DNA of 54,289 nucleotides from Bacteroidales bacterium (GTDB lineage Bacteria; Bacteroidota; Bacteroidia; Bacteroidales; UBA932): NCBI GenBank assembly GCA_017454265.1, contig JAFTDJ010000001.1, positions 1 to 54,289 of the forward strand, read 5' to 3'. Shown piece by piece: positions 43,198 to 52,097 of this stretch (position 1 is its first letter; each line of letters starts with the position of its first letter). The notes under the pieces were generated by a model. It saw only the letters and a program-made list of their open reading frames with translations, ran no database searches and was not told where the DNA came from. The position numbers and the translations under genes were made by a program.

Positions 43198-45603
43198 TTA
43201 CATGTCGTAGGCTTTGATATTCACTGTTTCGGACGGTTTAAACCGCCCGAACCGCCAATAGACTCTGGCAATAATATGACGGCCGGTTCGCTCTACACTA
43301 TTGTACTGCACAAAACCGGCCCCTTGGATAGAACTCTGTTTAAAACCTCCGGAATGGAATGCGTCGGCCATGATAAGCGCCACGCCTAAATGGGGTTTTT
43401 CGAAATAACGCGCTATCGACAGTTCGCCATAAGGCTCAAGGATGAATTGTCTGGTTTGTACTGAAGATGTGGACGGCGCCAGTCTTATTACACAGATCAA
43501 TTCAAACCACCGGGGGTTCCAGGAAACCGAAGCTGTTGATATGAAAGAACTGAATTCGTTTTCAAGTCCCCCGGGCATAACCACCTTATTACGGCTGTAA
43601 GTGGCCATTGCCATAAAACTCAAATCCCTGCGAGGTGCGACATCAATCACTCCGGAGAACCCAACTCCATGTCGTGCCCCCAAATTGGCGTATGTGCTGG
43701 TCGCCGAACCGTCAGCATTAGTAAGTACAATTCTGGATATGTCATTCTTGGTCGTGGTATAGGATGCTGTGATACTGGCGCGCCTAATCCATTTTACGGA
43801 AGGACTTACATGATAGCTAAAGGAATACTGGTCGGTTTCGGCACCTTTCAATTCAGGATTTCCGGTTTTTATCAAAAAGGGATTGCTTCTGTCTATATAT
43901 GGGTTCATATGCCTGATACCCGGCCGCTTAACTGTCCTCAGCCAAGACACTGAGATACCACCCCTCTTGAAATGCCAAGACAGGCTAAGGTTAGGATTCA
44001 GGTTAAAGTCGGAATAGTCCAGCGGAGATACCGTACTGCCATTGACAAAAGAACCTTTGTTGTTCAGATACTCGGAATTCAGCAACAGTATAAAGCCAAG
44101 TTTATTATCAAGCGCAGAGCCCAAAATAGAAAGATTCAGGAAAGACACTTGCTGGGTGTAATCAAGACCTTCGATATCTTCAAGATAGGAAGAATTGCTT
44201 CTATACCTGCGATTGTAGTATCCCCCCTTGGTGCTGAAGGATGCTGACAATGGTCCTACAGACATGTTCCTCATGTCCAGAGTAGCCTGAACTTTATGTT
44301 CAAGAGTACCGTTTGAAGATAACTGGAGGCCCAATCCGGAGTAATCCGTCCTCGTGTCTTGCCGGGTATTATTCAGAGTATAGGACACTGACCACCTGTT
44401 CTTTTTTAGCGTCTTTGTCAGAGGCTTGCCGAATGATCCCCTGACACGCAGGCCGCCGTTGAGCCTGAACGGCGACTGAGTGTGAGCACTGGTAATAGTT
44501 TGGCCTTCGCTTAGGGCAAGTCCGTCTGCATCGAAAACTCCGGTCTGGGACTGCACGCTTGATCGGGAATCTGACACCATGGCATTCAATGACGCATTTA
44601 CGTTTATAGTCTCACCGGCAAAAGAGCGGAAGACGTTCATCTTCATGCTGTGTGCATCCGACCACTGCCGGGAGCTTGTCTTGCTTTCAATTTTGCGTAT
44701 ATCCGACTCGTCACCTGTTGCCTCCCGGGTAGTTTCGTCAGTCAACGCCGGAGCGCCTGAGAACTGGAAGTCATACCCGAAGCCGACTCCAATCAGCGGT
44801 GTGTTGGCCACCATATCCAAAGAGGGAGAATGATTGTTCTTGGTGTCGGAAGTCAACTGGATATTGGATGCAAATCCATAAGGCAGAGGTCTGGCAAGAG
44901 TTATCAGCATTATAGGCTGCTCATTGTGATACTCAAGGTCTCCCGGCATCACAATTTCAATGGATTTCATGTGGTCTGCCTTGATGAATTCCATTGGGTA
45001 TTGCCGATGTACATTAATCAGCCCGCTTTCGGCATTGTCAACAAGTATTGCCTGGAAGCGCTGATGCTCAAATTCAAGCTGCCCGTTGCGCGAAGCCATT
45101 TTAAGCGCAGGGATACGCGAGGCCATTTCGGTCATGCTTATTTTAGATGCATCAGGATCCTTGGACACATCGTAAACCAGCCGTGTTCCATGCCTGCGGA
45201 TCAGGGAGCTTGCTTCAACTGAGGCAGCTCCAATTTCTTCTCCGATTTCAAGTACTATGACCCCTAGATCTATATTCTCAGTTGATACATTTACATCAAA
45301 ACTGCGGCTTCGATGCCCGGTATTTTCAATTTTTACCTTATAACTGCCTGCAGGGAGCAAAACCCTGAACTTCCCGTCATCCAATGTGAGCGTCCTTGCA
45401 GCGCGGGAACCATTAGGGTAAGAAAACTGTACTTTGCAGAGGCTTAATGGTTTACTTTTCCCTTTAACGGATTCAACAATTACTCCTGATACAGCCTTCC
45501 TGTCGCTCTTTTCCAGTTCCTGTCCGAACACATTTTCAGGGCAGACGATTGAACAGAGCAATAGAGCCAACGCCGCGCAGAAGATTTTACTCATAGTCCT
45601 CAT
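43198..45603 (-). CDS. Outer-membrane beta-barrel receptor (CarboxypepD_reg-like + OMP_b-brl_3)
   Basis: The 801-residue protein has a signal peptide, a carboxypeptidase-regulatory-like domain (about 35-115; SGVIVESVKGKSKPLSLCKV, DGKFRVLLPAGSYKVKI), a plug-like region and a long barrel ending in aromatic-rich strands. It belongs to the TonB-receptor-like OMP_b-brl_3 group. The coding region is A/T-richer than the phosphoesterase beside it. A decayed relative of this gene is at 46411-47112, in opposite orientation. Ligand unknown. Start at 45603, or at 45594 (MSKIFC). Confidence 0.88.
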   Translation of the reverse strand: MRTMSKIFCAALALLLCSIVCPENVFGQELEKSDRKAVSGVIVESVKGKSKPLSLCKVQFSYPNGSRAARTLTLDDGKFRVLLPAGSYKVKIENTGHRSRSFDVNVSTENIDLGVIVLEIGEEIGAASVEASSLIRRHGTRLVYDVSKDPDASKISMTEMASRIPALKMASRNGQLEFEHQRFQAILVDNAESGLINVHRQYPMEFIKADHMKSIEIVMPGDLEYHNEQPIMLITLARPLPYGFASNIQLTSDTKNNHSPSLDMVANTPLIGVGFGYDFQFSGAPALTDETTREATGDESDIRKIESKTSSRQWSDAHSMKMNVFRSFAGETINVNASLNAMVSDSRSSVQSQTGVFDADGLALSEGQTITSAHTQSPFRLNGGLRVRGSFGKPLTKTLKKNRWSVSYTLNNTRQDTRTDYSGLGLQLSSNGTLEHKVQATLDMRNMSVGPLSASFSTKGGYYNRRYRSNSSYLEDIEGLDYTQQVSFLNLSILGSALDNKLGFILLLNSEYLNNKGSFVNGSTVSPLDYSDFNLNPNLSLSWHFKRGGISVSWLRTVKRPGIRHMNPYIDRSNPFLIKTGNPELKGAETDQYSFSYHVSPSVKWIRRASITASYTTTKNDISRIVLTNADGSATSTYANLGARHGVGFSGVIDVAPRRDLSFMAMATYSRNKVVMPGGLENEFSSFISTASVSWNPRWFELICVIRLAPSTSSVQTRQFILEPYGELSIARYFEKPHLGVALIMADAFHSGGFKQSSIQGAGFVQYNSVERTGRHIIARVYWRFGRFKPSETVNIKAYDM

Positions 45604-45701
45604 CTGAGACGCAGAAATGATAAATCATATTCGTAAAAGTTTCAACAGTATATTGGTGACTGTAAGACAATGCATCAGCAAGGTTAAAGTTAATGTCCAA
45701 C

Positions 45702-45733
45702 CCGCCAAATGCCACAAAAAGAGCCTTTGGCGG
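45702..45733. repeat. 8-bp inverted repeat
   Basis: CCGCCAAA (45702-45709) and TTTGGCGG (45726-45733) are perfect complements. The 211-bp gap between the receptor gene and tRNA-Pro otherwise shows only the tRNA terminator. Confidence 0.4.
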
Positions 45734-45762
45734 CCTGACGGCGGGAAACCTTCGCACTTAAA

Positions 45763-45812
45763 CAAAAGAGAGGGCGACTATTAATCTCTGATTATTTAGT
45801 TACCCTCTCTTC
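45763..45812 (-). terminator. Terminator of the tRNA-Glu-rpsT-tRNA-Pro unit
   Basis: AGAGAGGG (45803-45810 read on minus) pairs CCCTCTCT (45767-45774), followed on the minus strand by TTTTG. The 28-base loop is long, but the 8-bp stem is perfect. Confidence 0.6.
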
Positions 45813-45814
45813 TG

Positions 45815-45888
45815 TCGGGATGATCCGACTCGAACGGACGACCCCTACGTCCCGAACGTAGTGCGCTAGCCAACTGCGCTACATCCCG
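45815..45888 (-). tRNA. tRNA-Pro (CGG)
   Basis: Acceptor CGGGATG/CATCCCG, D-arm with GTTGGCTAGCGC, anticodon arm CTACG-TTCGGGA-CGTAG (anticodon CGG) and T-loop TTCGAGT. CCA is not encoded. Confidence 0.95.
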
Positions 45889-45931
45889 ATTCTCAAAAAT
45901 AAGACGCGTCGGGAACGCGTCTCAGTAGGAT

Positions 45932-46186
45932 TTATGAAAGCTTGTTGATGTAAACCTGAATACCGCTCTTGAGGTTGGAGGCTTTGTTCTTGTGGATGAC
46001 GCCGATCTTTGCAAGTTTGTCAATCATTGCGTACACCTTAGGAGCGTTCTTCTCTGCCTCCGCCTTGTCTGTGGTGTTGCGGATGTCACGTATAGCATTA
46101 CGTGTGGTGCGTGCATAATACCTGTTATGCAGGCGGTGCCTTTCGCTCTGGCGATCGGCTTTCTTTGCTGAAGCTGTATTTGCCAT
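45932..46186 (-). CDS. rpsT: 30S ribosomal protein S20
   Basis: The 84-residue, very basic helical protein with the typical N-terminus (MANTASAKKADRQSERHRLHNR) and the hydrophobic-Lys helix VYAMIDKLAKIGVIHKNKASNLKSGI. It binds 16S rRNA. It lies between tRNA-Glu and tRNA-Pro and is probably transcribed with them. Confidence 0.97.
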   Translation of the reverse strand: MANTASAKKADRQSERHRLHNRYYARTTRNAIRDIRNTTDKAEAEKNAPKVYAMIDKLAKIGVIHKNKASNLKSGIQVYINKLS

Positions 46187-46208
46187 TATGTTTATTTTTT
46201 TAATATTT

Positions 46209-46283
46209 TGGTAGTGGGTAGGAGAATCGAACTCCTATTGCAAGAATGAAAATCTTGAGTACTAGCCGTTATACGAACCCACC
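46209..46283 (-). tRNA. tRNA-Glu (TTC)
   Basis: Acceptor GGTGGGT/ACCCACT, anticodon arm CAAGA-TTTTCAT-TCTTG (anticodon TTC), T-loop TTCGATT, CCA encoded. First in the tRNA-Glu-rpsT-tRNA-Pro unit. Confidence 0.95.
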
Positions 46284-46320
46284 AAACTCAGCCCTTCCCG
46301 GCTTTACGGAATAGGGACTG

Positions 46321-46352
46321 CAAAGATAGAATTTTTTTTTTAGACTAACAAA
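46321..46352 (-). promoter_or_regulatory. Promoter of the tRNA-Glu-rpsT-tRNA-Pro unit
   Basis: Minus strand: TTTG (46349-46352), 20-base spacer, TATCTTTG (46321-46328). No other strong promoter is seen before rpsT or tRNA-Pro. Confidence 0.7.
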
Positions 46353-46395
46353 TAATTTCTTATTTGGTTCTTTCCGGATTATTGTTTATTTTCGT

Positions 46396-46403
46396 TAAAT
46401 TTG
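46396..46403 (+). promoter_or_regulatory. Promoter -7 box left in front of the decayed receptor gene
   Basis: TAAATTTG, full consensus, 8 bases before the ATG at 46411. Confidence 0.5.
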
Positions 46404-46410
46404 TGTTATA

Positions 46411-47112
46411 ATGAAGATTAAGTATCTTTCCATCTCTACCTTGTTAGCAGTTTCTCTTGCTGCCAGTCATTCTTCTAAGGCTAGTTCCATCAGCTATTGC
46501 TGATAATTCAATTGTAGGGACGGCTCTTCTCCTTTTAATTATTCCAGACAAGAAGTCTTTGCAATGATTAAGGAGATTCTTTGTGACTGTGTCGGAAGAC
46601 GGGGTTGCGGTAAGCAGTTTTGCAAACATCGGAGGCCGACAATCCTGGGGCGCTAATGGCATGCTCTTCCTTTCTCCGATTAGGTCAATGACTATAGGCG
46701 TCACTGCATCGTATTCCCGAAATACCGTAATTTTGCCCGGCGGCCTCAGGAATGTATTTGACTTTCCGAACCTTTCTGCTTCTGTAACGTGGTCTCCAAA
46801 GTGGATTGAACTTTCCGGGATGTTGTCTTTGAGGCCATCTCTCAATTCTGTCCAAACCGCCAAACTGATTATGGAGCCGTCAGGCGAACTGTCCGTTTCC
46901 CGTTACTTTACCAAGCCTCACCTGGGTGTAGCTCTCACCATGTCCGACGTTTTCCACTCCGGCGGAATGAAAGAGAGCGTTATCCAAGGTGCCGGCTTTA
47001 TACAGTAAATTATTCGGAGAGGCTCGGGCGCAGGCTTGTCTTGAGTGTGTACTGGCGCTTCGGCCAATTCAAACCGTCTCAGGCGGTGGACGTGAAAGCC
47101 TACGACATGTAG
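46411..47112 (+). pseudogene. Decayed outer-membrane receptor gene (paralogue of the 43198-45603 gene)
   Basis: Begins with a signal peptide (MKIKYLSISTLLAVSLAAS) that runs to a stop after 30 codons. Most of the gene is missing. From about 46575 the sequence resumes as the C-terminal barrel: SFANIGGRQ, YSRNTVILPGGL, KPHLGVALTMSDVFHSGGMKESVIQGAGFIQ match SYANLGARH-like, YSRNKVVMPGGL and KPHLGVALIMADAFHSGGFKQSSIQGAGFVQ of the intact protein. A missing base after GAGFIQ gives a stop; one frame over, VYWRFGQFKPSQAVDVKAYDM ends at 47112, as in the intact gene. Thus a large internal deletion plus frameshifts, with both ends kept. Confidence 0.88.
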
Positions 47113-47115
47113 AGC

Positions 47116-48066
47116 CTACCTGGGCAGCGAAAGCTTGTAGATTATGGGCTTGCCCTGGCCGCGTTTGGGACTGGTATTGGTGTTTACATACAGCCAGCCG
47201 TCGCGGATAACCAGGTCTTCCATCTCAAAGGGAATCTCCTCGTTGAGATTATATTTGGCGCAGATGGTGCCGGTATCGGTATCATACACCCGAATACGCG
47301 AGGGGCGTTTCTCAGGGTCTATCTTTCCTACGCCGAAGCAGTAGAATATCTTTCCGTCCTGCATACATCCGGCCTGGGTAAACCAGGTCTCAAAGGGGAA
47401 GGTCACCTGGGCCTGTAGGTCAGCAAGGGTAAGCTTTACGGACGGCCCTTCAGAAAGCCTGGGGATGCGGAACCTGTATGCGATGTAGAAGTTGTCCTCT
47501 GCGTTCACTGTGGCCTGGGGCGTGGTGCGCTGGTGTGCGGAGAACACCCACAGGGCTTTCCGCTCGCGGTCGATAAGCCAGCTGGGAGCGCCGAATATGG
47601 GTTCGTACCCCGCCTCGGCAAAGCCTGTGATGTCCAGGGTGATGGTCTGCGCCAGCTCGCTGGTGAACTTCATCCCTTTCTTGCGTATGCTTTCTACAAA
47701 GCAAGTCCACTCAATGTCGCTGCCAACCTTCCCGTTGGAAATGTACATGAGCGGGAAAGAAGCTCCGGGCTTCTTCTCTATTCCGAATTCTGCGTTGTTT
47801 GCGTGGTTGTCTTTGCCGGAAGAAGCCAGTTCGAAACCGGCAACGGGAACGGGGTCAACGTTCTTGAAGTCGTAAACGTTTACGTGTCCGCCGTCTTCCA
47901 GGGAAAAGATGTAGCGCCCGTACATCTCGAGTCCCTGCTGCGCACGGCCGCGGCCTTCTTTCACCAGGAATTCAGTGCATTCGGAATCTATCTGCAAGCC
48001 GCCGAAGGACTGGCCGTACGCAGCGCCGCACGCAAATATCCACAAAAACAAAAACAATTTTTTCAT
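47116..48066 (-). CDS. Secreted protein of unknown function, symporter-linked
   Basis: The 316-residue product has a signal peptide (ends CGAAYGQ). The rest alternates short beta strands (MYGRYIFSLEDGGHVNVYDF, PSWLIDRERKALWVFSAHQ, DGKIFYCFGVGKID, RIRVYDTDTG, DGWLYVNTN), which look like blades of a beta-propeller. I do not recognise a family. Its start overlaps the symporter stop (ATGA), so it probably binds or processes the transported solute or an upstream glycan. Only three bases separate it from the decayed receptor gene. Confidence 0.72.
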   Translation of the reverse strand: MKKLFLFLWIFACGAAYGQSFGGLQIDSECTEFLVKEGRGRAQQGLEMYGRYIFSLEDGGHVNVYDFKNVDPVPVAGFELASSGKDNHANNAEFGIEKKPGASFPLMYISNGKVGSDIEWTCFVESIRKKGMKFTSELAQTITLDITGFAEAGYEPIFGAPSWLIDRERKALWVFSAHQRTTPQATVNAEDNFYIAYRFRIPRLSEGPSVKLTLADLQAQVTFPFETWFTQAGCMQDGKIFYCFGVGKIDPEKRPSRIRVYDTDTGTICAKYNLNEEIPFEMEDLVIRDGWLYVNTNTSPKRGQGKPIIYKLSLPR

Positions 48067-49832
48067 TTCTTTATCAATCTGTAAGTTACATATCCGCCGA
48101 TAAATACCGCAATGCAGCCCAGGAAGGCAAGCACTATGTTTTTCACCGCCAGTGTCTTGGGGTCACCGGCAATAAGCATGCCCGCAAGAAGCAGGGCTAT
48201 GGCCGCAAGAGTGATGCAGAAGCAGTTGATTGCGAGGTAAGAGAATTTGCGCGTGGCTTCTTTCATGTCAGGACCCGGTTCAACCTCGGCCATGGGGTCA
48301 ACATAGGCCTGGATCTGCTCGTAGCCGCGGTTGGTGAGGCCTTTGGCCCTGCACCACAGCTCCATCATGGCCAGTATGACCACGGGGATAACGCAGCCGG
48401 AAACGGACTCTATAAGGCTGGGGCTCATAATATCCGCCGGCACAAGGAATTTTGCGCTGAATCCCAGAGCCCAGGAGATGACCATGGCCCATATGAGCCT
48501 GCCGCCGCTCAGGCGTTTGGAGAAGAGCCCCCAGATGGAAGGGATGTAGAGCGGGCAGAGTACCATGGTGAGTATGGTTACCACCACCTTCTCCGCCCCT
48601 CCGGCCAGAGGCACCAGCATCGCTATGCCCAGAATTACCAGGCCGAAGACCAGAGTGAACACCCTTCCGGCGCGTATGCGCTGCTTTTCCGAGGCGCCTT
48701 GTCCCGCCTTGCTTCGGCCCCAGATTTCGTAAGTGTACACGTTGGCGTACACGTTGAGGGTGCCGGATACGTTGCTCAGGGTGGCGGAAAGCATGGCCGC
48801 CAGCATCATGCCGAGCATGCCTCCCATAAGCACAAGCTTGCTCATGTTTACGTAGGCCCCTTCGCCCAGGCGCGTCATTGCGGCGGGGTCTGCGTCCATC
48901 CCGGGGCCGGGCGTGAGCACCCGGTAGATCATGGTGGGGAGGTACCAGATGAGCGGCGTGAGCAGGTACAGGATGCCTATGAGATAGTTGCTCTTTTTGG
49001 CGTCCTTGACCGTAGGTACGCTGATGTAGCGCTGCACGAAAGGCCAGTCGCCGCCTATCATCGCCACGTGCAGGAACATCCACAGTACCAGCCAGAACCA
49101 GGTGTAGGTGGGGGAGGTTCCGGAGAAGAAGCCCGGGATGCTTCCCGCCTTCTCCACGAAGGTGCCGACTCCGCCTACGGCGTGGAAAGACAGCGGCACC
49201 ATGAACAGCACAACGCTGAGCAGCACGCCGAATTGGATTACGTCTGTCATGAGCACTGCCAGAAAGCCGCCCGCTATGGTGTACACGAGGGTAATGGTGC
49301 CCAGAACGGCGAGCGCCCACCAGATGCTCAGGCAGCCCGGAGCCGAATCGCCGGGGTGGCCGGTGGAGGCGAAAATGCTGCCGTCCGGCACCTGCACCAG
49401 GGCGCACATCACCACCGCGACTGCGTAGAGCGCCACGGCAGTATGAATGCCGCGCCCTACGATGCCCGCGATGGTGTAGAAACGCAGGGTCTTGTGCCCG
49501 AAGCGCACGGTCAGGTACTCACCGGGCGATTTGATGCGCAGACTGCGCCATTTCCCGGAAATCCATTTACCGGTGATCAGTGACGAAATGCCGAGGCACA
49601 TCGCCACCACGACCGCCACTATTCCCGATTTGTAAGCGACTCCGCCCCACACTACGAAGGTGCTGGCTGAGAAAATGGTCATGTATGAAGATACGCCTGA
49701 GAGCCACCATGAAGAATTGCGGCCGGCAATGAACATGTCTTCCGAGTTCTTGATGCGGCGGCTCATCAGCAGGCTTACCCCCACCAGGCCGGCGAAGTAC
49801 AACAATAGTACAATCAGGTCAAGAGTTCCCAT
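48063..49832 (-). CDS. Sodium:solute symporter (SSS family)
   Basis: The 589-residue protein has about 14 membrane segments; the N-terminal SEDMFIAGRNSSWWLSGVSSYMTIFSASTFVVWGG and the central TLVYTIAGGFLAVLMTDVIQF are SSS signatures. Sugars, sialic acid and amino acids are common substrates in this family and none can be chosen here. I start at the ATG at 49832. Coupled to the secreted protein gene by a 4-bp overlap. Confidence 0.92.
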   Translation of the reverse strand: MGTLDLIVLLLYFAGLVGVSLLMSRRIKNSEDMFIAGRNSSWWLSGVSSYMTIFSASTFVVWGGVAYKSGIVAVVVAMCLGISSLITGKWISGKWRSLRIKSPGEYLTVRFGHKTLRFYTIAGIVGRGIHTAVALYAVAVVMCALVQVPDGSIFASTGHPGDSAPGCLSIWWALAVLGTITLVYTIAGGFLAVLMTDVIQFGVLLSVVLFMVPLSFHAVGGVGTFVEKAGSIPGFFSGTSPTYTWFWLVLWMFLHVAMIGGDWPFVQRYISVPTVKDAKKSNYLIGILYLLTPLIWYLPTMIYRVLTPGPGMDADPAAMTRLGEGAYVNMSKLVLMGGMLGMMLAAMLSATLSNVSGTLNVYANVYTYEIWGRSKAGQGASEKQRIRAGRVFTLVFGLVILGIAMLVPLAGGAEKVVVTILTMVLCPLYIPSIWGLFSKRLSGGRLIWAMVISWALGFSAKFLVPADIMSPSLIESVSGCVIPVVILAMMELWCRAKGLTNRGYEQIQAYVDPMAEVEPGPDMKEATRKFSYLAINCFCITLAAIALLLAGMLIAGDPKTLAVKNIVLAFLGCIAVFIGGYVTYRLIKK

Positions 49833-49850
49833 AGCTTTCAAGCACTATTG

Positions 49851-49858
49851 CAAAAATA
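49851..49858 (-). promoter_or_regulatory. Promoter -7 box of the symporter operon
   Basis: Minus-strand TATTTTTG, full consensus, 19 bases before the symporter ATG. Confidence 0.55.
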
Positions 49859-49917
49859 CTAATTTGCTTTCAGTTTTCACCCTTTTTTCTCTGAATAAGT
49901 TTTGATGCTATAAAACA

Positions 49918-50000
49918 ATGAAGAGGCCGATTTGCTCTCTGCAAGTACTGAAAGCTGATGACAACTGGAGCGAATATGGCTCAACGGGAACTATTCGGAT
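49918..50000. repeat. Dispersed non-coding repeat, copy C (right half, inverted)
   Basis: Reverse complement of 29152-29215 with about 55 of 64 positions identical by eye, followed by a segment matching the CCCGTTG part of copies A and B after an apparent deletion. On the plus strand it reads MKRPICSLQVLKADDNWSEYG from the ATG at 49918, and the frame continues into the end of the next gene's antisense. It fills most of the gap before the gene ending at 50020. Confidence 0.72.
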
Positions 50001-50019
50001 GCTTCGCCACTCCGATGCA

Positions 50020-50796
50020 TCAGTCATCTATGAACATCTTCAGGAAGTTGAAGAGTATGGCCCCGAAGGAGCCGTAGCCCATCAGCCAGTCCATAAGATA
50101 ATCGTGAAGGGTGAGGTAGAAGATGATAAAAAGGCAGGGGATCGCCAACAGGACCGTCTGCAATAAGCTCCGGTCAATTGCGGGCTTTATCACGTAGAGC
50201 CACAGGCCCAGGATGATCAACGTAGCCCAGGCCATAAGGATTAAAGACGCGGCTATTTTCATCACAGCCCGGAGCACGGGACTTTCTCCCGCTATTTTAT
50301 CTTCAACGACAGCAAGGATGTTCTGGATACAGCCGGTCCTGGAAGACTTGAAATTATCAACCAGGAAATCCAGAAGTTGCGTATCTTCTTCGTACACCTG
50401 TGCGAACACGTACATGTACCTTCGGGCGAAGATGGCCACTGTCTTGATCTTCCGCCCTTTTTCATCAACGTAGAGGCGAGTGATTTTGTTGGAAAAGAAG
50501 GGAGCCTTCCGGCTGGTCATCCTGGATGGCAGCACCATCAGGACGAGGGAATCCAGCTGTTCCAAGTAGCCGAAGGTAAAACGGCTGTCTTCATCGGAAG
50601 AGGCTAAGCGGAACAATGCAACAGGACTCGCGGCTGTGCCGAAAATCACCGGCCCCTCACCCCCCGTTTCCACTATCTGAAGGTCTTCGGGAAGGTTCTT
50701 GATGCGGTATCTATAATAGGGCTCGCTGAAAGTCTTGGAAACGACCAGCGGCTGCATGGCAAAAAGCGCCAGCACTACTATCAAAAGTTTCCTCAT
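50020..50796 (-). CDS. Membrane protein of unknown function
   Basis: The 258-residue product has a signal peptide, a mixed soluble domain (about 25-170; FTFGYLEQLDSLVLMVLP, ITRLYVDEKGRKIKTVAIFARRYMYVFAQV) and two C-terminal membrane helices (about 178-205 and 215-235). No family recognised. The ATG at 50796 overlaps the miaB stop (ATGA), so it is co-translated, but no role in tRNA modification is implied. It is the last gene of the right-hand minus-strand unit. Confidence 0.72.
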   Translation of the reverse strand: MRKLLIVVLALFAMQPLVVSKTFSEPYYRYRIKNLPEDLQIVETGGEGPVIFGTAASPVALFRLASSDEDSRFTFGYLEQLDSLVLMVLPSRMTSRKAPFFSNKITRLYVDEKGRKIKTVAIFARRYMYVFAQVYEEDTQLLDFLVDNFKSSRTGCIQNILAVVEDKIAGESPVLRAVMKIAASLILMAWATLIILGLWLYVIKPAIDRSLLQTVLLAIPCLFIIFYLTLHDYLMDWLMGYGSFGAILFNFLKMFIDD

Positions 50797-52097
50797 ACCA
50801 GTTTGCAAAGCAGCGTAGCCTGTGTGCAGTCCAGCACTTCAACTTCCACGAAGTCGCCGGCGCGATGCTCCGTATCCGGCCAGACACACATCTTGTTACC
50901 CCCGGTGCGGCCGCAAAGCTCATCGGGGTTTCGCTTCGATGGACCTTCCACCAGCACTTCGAAACGCTTGCCTATATCCCGCCGGTTGCTTTCCAGCGAA
51001 AGCCTGTTCTGCACGGCTATGATTTCCTCCAGACGCCGGTTTTTCACGTCCTGAGGTACGTCGTCGGGGTATTTGCGTGCCGCAAGGGTGCCGGGACGCT
51101 CTGAATAGTAAAACATATACGCCGCATCGAACCCAACTTCCTCAAACAGGCTGAGCGTATCCTTGTGGTCATCCTCGGTTTCGCTGCAGAACCCGGCAAT
51201 AACATCGGTAGAAATGGCGCAGTCCGGCATATAACGGCGTATCGCAGCCACACGCTCAAGGTACCACTCACGGGTGTAGCGGCGGCGCATCTTTTCCAGT
51301 ATCCTGTCGGAGCCCGACTGCACAGGCAGGTGAATATGATGGCATATATTGGCGTGGGAAGCCATCACCTGCAACACCTCATCAGATATATCCTGGGGAT
51401 TGGAGGTGGAGAAGCGCACACGCAGGCCAGGGCAACTCTCCGCAACCAGCTTCAACAGCCCCGCAAAGTTACAGTCCTGATAATTGTAAGAATCAACGTT
51501 TTGCCCCAGGAGCGTAATTTCCTTGTACCCTTTCTCCGAACAGTCGCATGCCTCGCGAACTATGGAATGATAGTCCCTGCTGCGCTCGGCCCCACGGGTA
51601 TAGGGCACCACACAATAGGAGCATACGTTGTTGCAACCGCGCATGATGGAGATGAAAGCCGACACGCCATTCTTGTCCAGCCTCACGGGCACTATCTCCG
51701 CATACGTCTCTTCGCGCGACAGCTGTACATTTATCTGAGGCATTCCAGGGGCCGCATTCTGCAGCAGCACGGGAAGCGAACGGTATGCATCGGGGCCGGC
51801 GACTATATCCACTTTGCCGCTTTCCAGCAGTTCCTCCTTCATACGTTCCGCCATGCACCCGAGGATCCCCACCAGAACCCCGGGGCGGGAGCGCTTCTGC
51901 AAATTGAACTGCTCGATGCGGCCGTGGATACGCTGCTCGGCATTATCACGTACGGAACAGGTATTGGCCATTATCACGTCCGCCTCCGTCATATCCTCGG
52001 TACGTTCGTAACCGTGAGGTGCGAGAAGTGCAAACACCACTTCAGTGTCTGCCACATTCATCTGGCAGCCGTATGTCTCTATATAAAGTTTTTTCAT
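50793..52097 (-). CDS. miaB: tRNA-2-methylthio-N6-dimethylallyladenosine synthase MiaB
   Basis: Radical-SAM methylthiotransferase for A37 of tRNAs reading UNN codons. The 434-residue protein has the N-terminal UPF0004 domain with its cysteines (YGCQMN, NTCSVRDNA, ILGCMAER), the radical-SAM CNNVCSYC motif followed by VVPYTRGAERSR, and a C-terminal TRAM domain. Overlaps on both sides (ATGA) show a translationally coupled cluster. Confidence 0.97.
   Translation of the reverse strand: MKKLYIETYGCQMNVADTEVVFALLAPHGYERTEDMTEADVIMANTCSVRDNAEQRIHGRIEQFNLQKRSRPGVLVGILGCMAERMKEELLESGKVDIVAGPDAYRSLPVLLQNAAPGMPQINVQLSREETYAEIVPVRLDKNGVSAFISIMRGCNNVCSYCVVPYTRGAERSRDYHSIVREACDCSEKGYKEITLLGQNVDSYNYQDCNFAGLLKLVAESCPGLRVRFSTSNPQDISDEVLQVMASHANICHHIHLPVQSGSDRILEKMRRRYTREWYLERVAAIRRYMPDCAISTDVIAGFCSETEDDHKDTLSLFEEVGFDAAYMFYYSERPGTLAARKYPDDVPQDVKNRRLEEIIAVQNRLSLESNRRDIGKRFEVLVEGPSKRNPDELCGRTGGNKMCVWPDTEHRAGDFVEVEVLDCTQATLLCKLV

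Noticed and set aside
49918-50166. 82-codon frame starting MKRPICSL
   Set aside because: The first 20 codons belong to repeat copy C and the rest is antisense of the gene ending at 50020; kept only as a repeat observation.
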